From Streptomyces caniscabiei (GTDB lineage Bacteria > Actinomycetota > Actinomycetes > Streptomycetales > Streptomycetaceae): a stretch of DNA of 64,000 bases. Shown piece after piece: positions 21,509 to 29,500 of the stretch; position 1 is the first letter of the stretch; each line of letters opens with the position of its first letter. The notes below the pieces were generated by a model. That model ran no database searches and was not told the DNA's origin. It was given only the letters and a program-made list of their open reading frames with translations. The DNA lies in assembly GCF_014930365.1 (NCBI RefSeq), contig NZ_JABXWI010000017.1, positions 143,479-207,478 on the forward strand. Reading direction: 5' to 3'. The position numbers and the translations under genes are program-made.

Positions 21509-24500
21509 TCAGCCCAGCGACCACCCGCTGAACTCGACCAACCCCCGCGCCCCGCTCCCCCCGTTCGTCGCGCTCATGAAGAGCCCCACATCCTGCCCCC
21601 CGGCCAAGCCCCCCGGCACCACCACCGACGCCACCACCCGCCAGCTCGCCCCCTCATCCGTCGAACACTCACCCGTGAACGCCCCGACCCCCGTCCGACG
21701 CAACCGCAACAGCACCGGCGCCTTCACCCCCGTGATCCGCCGATACGTGTCGAGCGTCCCGTCCCCCGTGCTGTCGTACGACAACACCACCCCGTTCGCC
21801 GGAGTGACCGCCAGATTCAGGAACCCCGCCGACCCGGCCGTACCGAGACTGTTCCGCACCACGATCCCGGCCCGCGCCCAGTTCCCGGTCGCCGCCTGGG
21901 AGTCGACCCGCAGTGTCACGGTCGACCCGTCCCGCAGCGCCCCCGCCCGATAGAGCGTGCCGAACTCCGACGTGCCCCGCCACAGGTCCGCCCCGCCCCC
22001 GTCGATCCCGAACCGGTCCCCCAACTGCCCGAAGACCGCCCCGTTGTTGGTGTACGTGCGCCACCCGGAGTCCAGCGGCCCCGCCTCGAAGAGCGTGCCG
22101 TCGAACCGCCCCTCGACCCGGCTCTCACCCCGGGGTCCGTACTTGACCGTGACGGTGTACGGCAGTGGCCGCAGCGGCCGGTCGAGCGGCGCGTCCGGCG
22201 CGTCCGCGCGCCAGCGCACCGTCCCCGAGCCCGCCGCCGGGACGCTCGCCAACGATGTCGGCCCCTGCGGCTCGGCCGTCCCGGCGAAGCCGCCGAGTGC
22301 GAAGTCCACCCGCCCGGTGGCCCGCAGCCCGTTGACGTTGCGCAGGACCGCCGACAGCCGCGCCCGCCCGCCCGGCGGCAGCACCGGCGGGTCGGCCGTG
22401 ACGGTGAGCAACCCCTGGTACGGCGCCCGCGCCAGCACGTCCCGCACCCGCGCCGCCGTCCGGTAGGCGTCCCCCACCGGCCGCGCCGGATAGTCCTTCC
22501 GCTCCCGCGTCCACGGTTCCTCGAACGCGAACCAGTCCACGGCCGCCGGAGCGGTCCCCGTGGCGAGCGCGTCCTCCAGCGTGTCCAGCCACTTCTGCCA
22601 GCGCGGCACGTAGAAGTCAGCCATCAGACCGTTCCACTCCCGGTTGCCGTACTCGTGCAGATTCCCCGTGTCGGACGTGGCCCGCCCGCCCCACACCGTG
22701 ATCAGCACCTTCGCCGTCCGCTCGAACTCCGCCCGCTCGGCGTCGTTCGTGGCCATCAGCCGCGCGTCGTTCACCCACGGCCCGAGCAGGAACGCCGTGT
22801 TCGTCCCCGTCACCTCGTCCGACAGCCGCATCAGCCGCAGCCAGAGCGTGGAGAGCGCACGGAACGTCGCGAGATCGCCCCGCCGGTAGGCCGCCCGAAG
22901 CTGCGGCAGATACTGGCGGCTCCGGTGCGCGAGCGCCTGCCGGGCCACGTCCACCACGTCGTACCGGTACGCCGGACTGCGGCGCAGCCCGCCCGCCACG
23001 CCCAGCAGCCCGGCGAGGGCCGCGTCGAAGCGGCCCGGGTCGTACGTCAGGGTCCGCGGCGCGTACTCGGCCGCCCGGTCCGCCGCCAGGTCGGGGCGGG
23101 CGCAGAACAGGGAGTCGTGCGGGTCGCTGCGCTCCACGGCCTGCTGCTGGTAGGCGGTGTCGTGCAGCGCCCGCCAGGCCTTGCGGGCACCGTCGTCGCG
23201 GCCGCCGTAGCGGAAGTCGGCGTACGAGGAGAACCAGGCGGCCCGGTCGATCTTCTTCGGGGTCCAGGCCAGTTCCGAGAAGAGCTCGAAGGCCGCCGGG
23301 TCGCGGTCGGTGGCCTCCGGCATGAACGCCGTACCGACGAGCGCGCTGTCCGCCTTGTCCCGCCAGGCGAAGAACTTGTCGTTCCACAGGTGCGCGCGGG
23401 CCCCGATGGTCGTACGGCCGCCGAAGTTGGGGATCGTGCCGAAGCAGTACGGGGTGCCGCCCCAGTCGCGCTCGCGGTTCGTGACACTGGTGTAGCGGTC
23501 GGAGACACCGTCCACGATCAGCATCTTCGACCGGTCGATGGCGTCCAGGAGTTCCGGCAGCGGGTTCTCCTGCCAGCCGAGGATCACCCAGGTGGCGCCC
23601 GGGTGGGCCTTCTGCAGGGCGCGCTCCACGCCCTGGGCCGCGTCCGGCACGGGCACGTCACCCGCGGTGCCGCCCTCGTGGAGGAGGTCCATCTTGAAGT
23701 GGGACGCCTTGCCGTACACGTCCTGAAGGTGGCCGTAGAAGGAGGAGGCGGCCCGGGCGAAGGTGTCGGTGCGCGGGTCGAGCCAGTCGGGGCGTTCGAA
23801 GCCGTGCCAGATGCCCTGCGGGACGACGTGCGCGTCACCGCCGTTGCGCTGGACGAACTCCTTGGGGACATGGCCGTAGTAGCCGGGCAGCACCGGCGAC
23901 ATGCCCAGGTCGCGCAGCCGGTCGGCGATCCGCCGGCCCAGGGCGGCGCGGCGGGCGATCAGCTCGGGGGAGAGGGGGCCGCCGTAGCCGGAGAGGTTCT
24001 GCAGCAGCCACCAGGGCTGGTGCGAGGGCGCGGGCAGCCAGGCCCGGGACTCCTCGTCGGAGTAGCCGAAGTCCTTCAGCAGCCGGTGGTAGACGGCCTC
24101 CATCCCCGCGATGACCAGCACCTCGTTGCAGCCGTGCGCCGCCAGCAGATCGATCTGGTGCTCCCAGTAGGGCCAGTCCGCGTACGGGGCGGTGTAGCCG
24201 TCGTTGGTGTCGTTGAGCGCGAAACGGTGGGGGAGGGCGGTGGATCTCTCCAGGGGGCGGGCGGGCGCCGGGAGGCGCTTGGGAAGGTCGAGCCGGCCGC
24301 CGTTCCAGGCCAGGTGCGCCCCGCAGACGTACTTGAGGTACCAGTGGACGCCCATGAGCAGGGTGGCGGGAGTCGTGGCCTGGACCCGGATGCTTCCGGT
24401 GGTGCCCGTGACCCGGAACCGGTCGACGGTTCCGCTGCGGTCGAGCAGACTGAGCCGGAACTGTCCGGCGTGGCCGGGCAGCAGCCGATTGAGCGCGGAG

Positions 24501-24637
24501 CGCGCGGGAGCCGTATCGAAGGCGGGGCCCTCGCCGGGGCTCTCTGCGGCGTGGGCCGGGGCCGACCACTGCAGGTAGGTTCCGAGGCCGATGACACCGG
24601 CCGAGCCCAGCACCGTGCGTCGCGACGGACTGTTCAT
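21509..24637 (-). CDS. Secreted alpha-N-acetylglucosaminidase (NAGLU), glycoside hydrolase family 89
   Basis: 1042 residues. The N terminus is a twin-arginine signal (SRRTVLGSAGVIGLGTYLQW) ending near AHA. The GH89 core spans about residues 40-740: N-terminal domain, a barrel with LNDTNDGYTAPYADWPYWEHQIDLLA and GWQENPLP, the acidic LLHEGG and SELAW stretches that carry the likely catalytic glutamates, and a helical C-terminal part (EYGNREWNGLMADFYVPRW). An additional beta-rich module of about 180 residues at the C terminus resembles a carbohydrate-binding or laminin-like domain. GH89 enzymes release terminal alpha-linked GlcNAc from glycans. The gene stands alone on the minus strand, followed by repeat copy 1. 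Confidence 0.93.
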   Translation of the reverse strand: MNSPSRRTVLGSAGVIGLGTYLQWSAPAHAAESPGEGPAFDTAPARSALNRLLPGHAGQFRLSLLDRSGTVDRFRVTGTTGSIRVQATTPATLLMGVHWYLKYVCGAHLAWNGGRLDLPKRLPAPARPLERSTALPHRFALNDTNDGYTAPYADWPYWEHQIDLLAAHGCNEVLVIAGMEAVYHRLLKDFGYSDEESRAWLPAPSHQPWWLLQNLSGYGGPLSPELIARRAALGRRIADRLRDLGMSPVLPGYYGHVPKEFVQRNGGDAHVVPQGIWHGFERPDWLDPRTDTFARAASSFYGHLQDVYGKASHFKMDLLHEGGTAGDVPVPDAAQGVERALQKAHPGATWVILGWQENPLPELLDAIDRSKMLIVDGVSDRYTSVTNRERDWGGTPYCFGTIPNFGGRTTIGARAHLWNDKFFAWRDKADSALVGTAFMPEATDRDPAAFELFSELAWTPKKIDRAAWFSSYADFRYGGRDDGARKAWRALHDTAYQQQAVERSDPHDSLFCARPDLAADRAAEYAPRTLTYDPGRFDAALAGLLGVAGGLRRSPAYRYDVVDVARQALAHRSRQYLPQLRAAYRRGDLATFRALSTLWLRLMRLSDEVTGTNTAFLLGPWVNDARLMATNDAERAEFERTAKVLITVWGGRATSDTGNLHEYGNREWNGLMADFYVPRWQKWLDTLEDALATGTAPAAVDWFAFEEPWTRERKDYPARPVGDAYRTAARVRDVLARAPYQGLLTVTADPPVLPPGGRARLSAVLRNVNGLRATGRVDFALGGFAGTAEPQGPTSLASVPAAGSGTVRWRADAPDAPLDRPLRPLPYTVTVKYGPRGESRVEGRFDGTLFEAGPLDSGWRTYTNNGAVFGQLGDRFGIDGGGADLWRGTSEFGTLYRAGALRDGSTVTLRVDSQAATGNWARAGIVVRNSLGTAGSAGFLNLAVTPANGVVLSYDSTGDGTLDTYRRITGVKAPVLLRLRRTGVGAFTGECSTDEGASWRVVASVVVPGGLAGGQDVGLFMSATNGGSGARGLVEFSGWSLG

Positions 24638-24752
24638 GTCTGTGTGCCCCCTGTGTCGACAGTGGCGGCACGCTAACGGGGCGACCGTCCGTGAACAACG
24701 GTGCGCACGGAGCTGGCGAGTTCACGTCGCCGGAATGGACGCGGAGGTACGG

Positions 24753-25205
24753 ATGAGCTTGACGAGGAAGAGCCTTGCGGGGAGCGCGGCCGGCGCGGTC
24801 GCGGCCCTGCTGTTGCTGACCGGCTGCGGCTCGGGCGACGACGCCGAGGCCGCCGTCCCGAAGACGGCGACGGGGACGCTGGAGCACATCGCGGGCGAGG
24901 TCGGCTGCAAGCCGGACATGCAGACGGACGCGGACACCATCCGCCAGGCCCTCTGCACCAACAAGGACGGCGACTTCGACGGCAAGTTCGTCCTCGCGAC
25001 CTTCGCCACCGACCGGGGCCAGGCGGAGTGGCTCGCCGGCGCCAAGGACTACGGCGGGTACTACCTCGTCGGCCGCAAGTGGGTCGCCGTCGGCGAGAAG
25101 AAGACCGTGGGCGGGCTGCAGGGCACGCTCGGCGGAGAGGTGCAGGAGGGGTCCGCGCACATGAACCCCGGCGGCAGCCACAACAACGGCAGCCACAGCG
25201 GCTGA
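24753..25205 (+). CDS. Small secreted lipoprotein of unknown function
   Basis: 150 residues with a lipobox LLLLTGC at about residue 26-27. The mature part has two Cys (VGCKPD, ALCTNKD) likely to form a disulfide and ends in a His/Gly/Asn/Ser-rich tail (NPGGSHNNGSHSG) that could bind metal. I used the ATG at 24753 with GGAGG 5 bases upstream; an ATG at 24735 is in frame too. Divergent from the GH89 gene. No function can be assigned. Confidence 0.8.
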   Translation: MSLTRKSLAGSAAGAVAALLLLTGCGSGDDAEAAVPKTATGTLEHIAGEVGCKPDMQTDADTIRQALCTNKDGDFDGKFVLATFATDRGQAEWLAGAKDYGGYYLVGRKWVAVGEKKTVGGLQGTLGGEVQEGSAHMNPGGSHNNGSHSG

Positions 25206-25263
25206 CGGCGGCCACGGCGGCTGACGGCGGCCACGGCGGCCGACCGACCGCGAGGGAAACGGA

Positions 25264-25294
25264 AAGCCGGCGGTGGGATTCCCACCGCCGGCTT
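25264..25294. terminator. Bidirectional hairpin between convergent genes
   Basis: AAGCCGGCGGTGGG (25264-25277) pairs perfectly with CCCACCGCCGGCTT (25281-25294) around a 3-base loop, between the lipoprotein gene and the convergent DUF1996 gene. Confidence 0.9.
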
Positions 25295-25333
25295 CCTCGT
25301 CACCGCTTCAGGATGACTGTGGCTGCTTCAGGA

Positions 25334-26926
25334 CTACTGGCAGTCCTGGCCGCTGTTGATGCAGTCGACCACCTGGTTCATCGTGTTCTCGTCGAAGAAG
25401 TTGATGAAGTCGTTGTGGTCGGTGATGGCCTTGTGCAGCTGGTCCGGGAAGGAGTCGATCGCGTACGCGTTCTGCAGCTGCCCGTTCTGGACGGACGGGG
25501 CCGGGATGTCGTAGACCAGGCGGACCTGGAGCTGCGGGATGGCCTGGAAGCCGTTGGAGCAGCTGCCGTTCTGCTCGACGAAGTCGACGTGCGTGCGGTG
25601 GTTGGCGCTGTCGATGTTCTGGCCGTCCCAGCAGCTCTGGAAGAAGGACGTCCGGACCACGGAGCTGCCCTGCGGGCAGATCGGGTACTTGTCCGTCACC
25701 ACGCGGTCCTCGAAGCCGGTGCAGCTCCAGTTCGTGTTGGCGTTGTTCAGGCCGTTCACGAAGGACTTCGCGTCACCGGTGATGATGCGCAGCGCGGTCG
25801 GCATCGCGACGACGTCGCTCTGCTTGTTGCCGACGAACTTCAGCTCGGCCTGGCTCGGCTCGACGATCTTGCCGACGTTGCCGTCCTGGCCACCGCCGGG
25901 CGCGTTGGCGTCGATGTCGTTGGTGCCGTCCTGCAGACGGATGACCGGCCAGAAGTAGGAGGACTTGTCGCCCTGGTTCTGGCAGGTGGTCTGCGCGTTG
26001 GCCAGGTCCTGGTCGCTCGCGAAGGCGTTGTTGCTCTGGTTGCCGACGTAGTCGTGCTGGTGCTGGGCACCGTTGCTGACACCCGGGGCCACGATCACGT
26101 TGTCCGAGTTGCGGAGCTCGTTCTCGTTGGTGCCGCAGTTCGTGGTGAAGGAACCCGTCGAACCGCCGTCGCCGTTGGCCGCGAGGCCGTTGCCGCCGAC
26201 ACCCTTCGGGCCGCCGTTCGGCTGGACCTGGTTGATGTCGATGAAGTCGCCCGCGACCGGGCCGTTGCCGCCCTGGCCGTTGCCACCCTGGTTCTGGCCG
26301 TCGCCGCCCTGGTTCTGGCCGTCACCCTGGTTCTGGCCGTCGCCGCCCTGGTTCTGGCCGTCACCCTGGTTCTGGCCGTCACCGCCCTGGTTCTGGTCCT
26401 GGTTCTGGCCGTCGTTGTTGCCGCCCTGGTCCTGGCCCTCACCCGCGTTGACCTGGTTCGGGTCGGCGACGCCCTTGCAGCCGGCGAGCTGGTCCATGCC
26501 CTGCGGAACCTGCCCGCCCGCGTTCCGGATGTTGATGCCGATCCGGTCGAGGGTGGCGACTCGCTTGGACTGGAGCGGGCTGATGATGGCGTTGTTGACG
26601 AAGCCGGCGTCTCCCGCCTGGGCCTGGCGCGTGTCGGCGAGGCGCTTGTAGGCCTCGGTGATCTGCTGGTCCAGCAGCGCCAGTTCCTTGGCGACACCCT
26701 TGCGCGCCCTCTCGGGCACGTTCGTCAGCTGCTGACCGACGTCGGGGCAGTCGATCGTGGCCACCTGCGCGGAGGCCAGCGTGCTGTTCTGACCGGACTT
26801 CGACTCACCCGCTGAGGCGTAGAAGTTCGCCCAGACCAGGCCGCCGCCCGCGACCGCGAGCGCCGCGGATGCGGCAATGGCCCGGACGGCCAGCGGCGAA
26901 CGTCGTTTGCGTGTGTTGCGTCCCAT
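25334..26926 (-). CDS. Secreted DUF1996 protein with repetitive Gln/Gly linker
   Basis: 530 residues. A signal or anchor segment lies at about residues 13-35 (AIAASAALAVAGGGLVWANFYASA). A helical region (35-150) is followed by a low-complexity linker at about 163-223 made of GGDGQNQG-type units, then a DUF1996 domain (about 245-520) with its Cys and His residues (QHQHDYVG, SSYFWPVIR, SCWDGQNIDSANHRTHVDF). DUF1996 proteins are secreted and of unknown role in actinomycetes and fungi. Upstream the ATG has GGAGTTCC. It has its own terminator and no evident operon partner. Confidence 0.88.
   Translation of the reverse strand: MGRNTRKRRSPLAVRAIAASAALAVAGGGLVWANFYASAGESKSGQNSTLASAQVATIDCPDVGQQLTNVPERARKGVAKELALLDQQITEAYKRLADTRQAQAGDAGFVNNAIISPLQSKRVATLDRIGINIRNAGGQVPQGMDQLAGCKGVADPNQVNAGEGQDQGGNNDGQNQDQNQGGDGQNQGDGQNQGGDGQNQGDGQNQGGDGQNQGGNGQGGNGPVAGDFIDINQVQPNGGPKGVGGNGLAANGDGGSTGSFTTNCGTNENELRNSDNVIVAPGVSNGAQHQHDYVGNQSNNAFASDQDLANAQTTCQNQGDKSSYFWPVIRLQDGTNDIDANAPGGGQDGNVGKIVEPSQAELKFVGNKQSDVVAMPTALRIITGDAKSFVNGLNNANTNWSCTGFEDRVVTDKYPICPQGSSVVRTSFFQSCWDGQNIDSANHRTHVDFVEQNGSCSNGFQAIPQLQVRLVYDIPAPSVQNGQLQNAYAIDSFPDQLHKAITDHNDFINFFDENTMNQVVDCINSGQDCQ
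26258..26438 (-). repeat. Tandem repeat coding the DUF1996 linker
   Basis: Units of 18-21 bases such as CCCTGGTTCTGGCCGTC are repeated about nine times and code for GDGQNQG. The repeat stays in frame, so length changes would alter only the spacer between the anchor and the DUF1996 domain. Confidence 0.85.
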
Positions 26927-27219
26927 GGAACTCCTCTGACTTCCTTGCGGGGCATCGAGGCGCCCGACAGGAGTGAAGCGGCTCCATCAAGTACGCGGTG
27001 AGTCCCAGGAGTGTTCAGACGACTCAGAAATTGATGAGAGATTCGTGGGACAAACTGGTTTCAACACCCCATGGAACACCGGGAGTTGTCGCCCGTCTAC
27101 GGCGTGTGCGCGGTGCGGCTCCCGGACGGGGTCCAGGAAGGGAACGTTTCGGCGGCCCTGGTCAAGATACGCGAGAACCGCCGCCCGCGCGCCGATTGCC
27201 CGTTCTGCCGCCGAACCGC
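26927..27219. other. Gene-free stretch upstream of the DUF1996 gene
   Basis: Contains the DUF1996 promoter region on the minus strand (the local AT-rich part is 27020-27070) and nothing I can call as a gene. It grades into an IS605-type remnant at its right side. Confidence 0.4.
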
Positions 27220-27372
27220 ACCCGCCCTCGCGGCAGGACAGGGCGGGATCCCTCGCCCCCGGCGGACAGCCGGTGCCGGAGGGACGACACCGCCCAACCA
27301 GCGGTCGAGCGTCCGTGAACCTCAGCCCATATGGGTTGGAATCCCCCTCTTCTAAGAGGGGGAGGATGTCAA
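27220..27372 (+). mobile_element. Remnant of an IS605-type element: TnpB tail and guide-RNA right end
   Basis: The bases GAATCCCC, a hairpin TCCCCCTCTT/AAGAGGGGGA (27342-27363) and GGATGTCAA ending at 27372 match the typical 3' end of IS200/IS605-family TnpB elements, where the omega (guide) RNA scaffold ends. The plus-strand frame running into it ends SVREPQPIWVGIPLF-stop at 27355, a typical TnpB C terminus that stops inside the hairpin. Upstream no RuvC motifs are found, so only the tail is left. Identification is from remembered element ends. Confidence 0.55.
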
Positions 27373-27508
27373 CCAGCATCAGAAGTCTCATACCGCCGAC
27401 TCTGCCCGCAGGGCGGACGCCACGGCACGGAACTGCTCTCAGAAGATCGCGGCCAGGAGATCCGCGCTCAGGAGCCCCACCAGGCGGCCCCGAGGCGCGG
27501 ATCCGCCG

Positions 27509-28123
27509 TCAACGGCCCAGCGGCGGTGTGTACTTGTACCCGACCCGCCGGACCGTCCGGATCGCCTGGCGGAACTCCGCGCCGAGCTTGCGGCGCAGCC
27601 GGGCGATGTGGACGTCGACGGTCCGTCCGTCGCCCACATGCCCGTAGCCCCACACCGTGGTGACCAACTGGTCGCGGGTGTGCACCCGGCCCGGGTGGGC
27701 GACCAGATGGGCGAGGAGTTCGAACTCCAGGTAGGTGAGGTCGAGCGGCCGCCCGTCGACCCGCGCGGTGCGCTGCGCGGTGTCGACGTGGATCAGTTCG
27801 TCCCCGACCTCGACGGAGGCGGAGGCGGAGGCGGTGTCGTCCGCGACCGCGAACGGCAGTACCGGCGGCTGCTGGTCGGCCGGTACGAGCACCAGGTAAC
27901 CGATCATCGGCGGCCGGCCCGGCAGCGTGGGCAGGGTGTGCTGGGGAGCGGGCAGCCAGGTGGCACCCGGCGGCAGGAAGTCGGTGATGTCCACGACCTC
28001 CTCCCGGCCCACGGCACGCAGCCGGTGGCGGGGCGAGGGCTCGGGGGAGGGGACGGCGACGGTGGCGGAGCCCGACGCGGCGGTCAGCGGGGCGGCGGTC
28101 GAGAGGGAACGGGTGTTCGCCAT
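27509..28123 (-). CDS. glnRII: GlnRII-like winged-helix transcriptional regulator
   Basis: 204 residues. The C-terminal 100 residues are an OmpR/GlnR-type winged helix (VDGRPLDLTYLEFELLAHLVAHPGRVHTRDQLVTTVWGYGH, of which the recognition part is RTVDVHIARLRRKLG). The N-terminal 90 residues do not form a receiver domain and lack a phospho-acceptor pocket. Two genes from glnII, the position fits glnRII described in S. coelicolor near glnII, a GlnR-like binder of glnA/glnII promoters. The name rests on memory of that locus. The start ATG at 28123 follows a possible attenuator leader. Confidence 0.75.
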   Translation of the reverse strand: MANTRSLSTAAPLTAASGSATVAVPSPEPSPRHRLRAVGREEVVDITDFLPPGATWLPAPQHTLPTLPGRPPMIGYLVLVPADQQPPVLPFAVADDTASASASVEVGDELIHVDTAQRTARVDGRPLDLTYLEFELLAHLVAHPGRVHTRDQLVTTVWGYGHVGDGRTVDVHIARLRRKLGAEFRQAIRTVRRVGYKYTPPLGR

Positions 28124-28163
28124 GAGAGGTCAGCTCTTTCGCGCGAGAGGTTCGTCCGGGAGA

Positions 28164-28262
28164 CCTCGGCGACCGAGTTCGTGGTCGGTGACCCGCCGAG
28201 GGACGTACGTCGTTTCCGCGCCGACCGAAGGCCGGGGTGTACGGCTTTAGAGGGCCGGCGCG
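28164..28262 (-). promoter_or_regulatory. Paired hairpins in the leader of the GlnRII-like gene
   Basis: Read on the minus strand, CGCGCCG (28256-28262) pairs with CGGCGCG (28217-28223) directly around the stop of a small leader ORF. A second strong stem (28164-28171 with 28194-28201, plus the inner pair ACCGA/TCGGT) lies 41 bases before the regulator start. This looks like a translation-coupled attenuator. Confidence 0.5.
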
Positions 28263-28369
28263 TTCATCGCGCGGCAACACACCCGGTCGAAGTCGTGGTG
28301 CTGACGGGAAGGCCAGAAGGGCTCGAGGTCATGGCGACCCGTCGCACGTCGGTTCTGGAAGCTGGCCAT
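28247..28369 (-). CDS. Possible 40-residue leader peptide with Cys-Cys
   Basis: A small open frame (ATG at 28369, TAA at 28247) coding MASFQNRRATGRHDLEP... with HHDFDRVCCRAMNAPAL at its end. Basic residues followed by a His/Asp stretch and a Cys-Cys pair resemble the short actinobacterial leader peptides proposed to sense cysteine supply upstream of sulfur and regulatory genes. It sits 124 bases before the GlnRII-like gene with hairpins at its stop codon. The ribosome site is weak, and coding status is unproven. Confidence 0.5.
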   Translation of the reverse strand: MASFQNRRATGRHDLEPFWPSRQHHDFDRVCCRAMNAPAL

Positions 28370-28458
28370 GGATCCATTGAAGCAGACACACGCCCGCAGC
28401 AGCAGTCTCCTCTCACGTCTCGGACACCTCCCGGACCCGGCGGAAGTCCCTCAAGACC

Positions 28459-29397
28459 TCAGCCGACCAGGCGTTTCCGCCAGTCCAGCGGGGTGACGGT
28501 GATGGCCGTGCCGGGATCGCCGTCCCAGAGGGTGGACAGCCCCTGCGCGTCGAGGGCCGCGACGACGTCCCGTCCGACCGCCGCCGTGGTCTCGGCGGAC
28601 CCGTCGAAGCCGCCGTAGAGCAGCATCAGTCCGTGCCCGGCGGCGGCGCCCTCGGCGCACTGGGAGTGGAAGAACACGAATCCCCGGGCGTCCGGCGGGC
28701 CTTCGGCGCCTATCTCGCTCGTACCGCAGGTGCGGCAGCATGTGAAGTTCTCCCGGGCCGTGATGCCGTGGGCCCCCTGGAGGGCCTCGAAGGCGCGGGT
28801 GAGCCGCTCGGGGTCGGTGACCCCGTCCCAGGTGTCCTGCTCGGCGAGCCGCTCCACCCAGAGCCGGTCGACGAGCTGCCTGGCCTGCGCGGGGGAGACG
28901 GGCCGGTGGTCGCCCTCGACCAGGTACTCCTCGGCGGTCTCGGTGAGCCGCGCCCGGTCGTCGTACCCGCAGCGCAGCAACTCCCGCACCCGCTCCTCGA
29001 TCTGCTCCCGTACGTCGTCGTCGAGCTCCGGCACCTCCTCGGGGGTGTCGTGCTCGACGGGCGTCCACTCGATGCCGGCGTCCCAGCCCTCCGCCCGCCG
29101 CGCCCAGCCGGTCATGGCGTCCGCGACCCGCTCGGGGTCGGTGAGCACGGCCCCGAAGAACCGGTCGCGGCTCTCGCGGTGTTCCAGCTGGTACTCGCCG
29201 TCGGTGCCGTCGTCGGCCCGCTGGTGCCAGACCTGGACGAAGACGTCCGGCACGTCCGGTATCCGCTGCACGACCAGGAAGCGGTCGCCCTGGTCCCCGA
29301 TCCGGCACACCAGCTCACGCAGCCGCTCCGCCGTGATCCGGGCGTGCTTCTCCCAGTTCTCCGTCTCGACCTTGACGGCCAGCTGATCGTTCTTCAT
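28459..29397 (-). CDS. DUF6891-domain protein
   Basis: 312 residues, soluble, no signal peptide. The C-terminal 180 residues match DUF6891: NFTCCRTCGTSEIG followed by GFVFFHSQCAEGAAAGHGLMLLYGGFDGS. The N-terminal half (FLVVQRIPDVPDVFVQVWHQ, GEYQLEHRESRDRFFGAVL) resembles small immunity/T6-type accessory folds of unknown role. The paired Cys could bind zinc. It is between glnII and the GlnRII-like gene on the same strand, but hairpins separate it from glnII. Confidence 0.75.
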   Translation of the reverse strand: MKNDQLAVKVETENWEKHARITAERLRELVCRIGDQGDRFLVVQRIPDVPDVFVQVWHQRADDGTDGEYQLEHRESRDRFFGAVLTDPERVADAMTGWARRAEGWDAGIEWTPVEHDTPEEVPELDDDVREQIEERVRELLRCGYDDRARLTETAEEYLVEGDHRPVSPAQARQLVDRLWVERLAEQDTWDGVTDPERLTRAFEALQGAHGITARENFTCCRTCGTSEIGAEGPPDARGFVFFHSQCAEGAAAGHGLMLLYGGFDGSAETTAAVGRDVVAALDAQGLSTLWDGDPGTAITVTPLDWRKRLVG

Positions 29398-29431
29398 GCC
29401 CCCACCCTGGCACGCCTCACTGACAACGCCG

Positions 29432-29463
29432 GAGGGCGCCCACCGGAACCGGTGGACGCCCTC
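29432..29463 (-). terminator. Hairpin after glnII
   Basis: GAGGGCGcCCACCGG (29432-29446) pairs with CCGGTGGaCGCCCTC (29449-29463), 38 bases past the glnII stop on the minus strand. Confidence 0.85.
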
Positions 29464-29500
29464 ACGGAAAGCGCGGGAAACGCTGTGCGGCTGCCGCGGA

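Noticed and set aside
26258..26438. Repeats in 26.3 kb as CRISPR or a regulatory array
   Set aside because: Units are in frame with the DUF1996 gene and code a linker.
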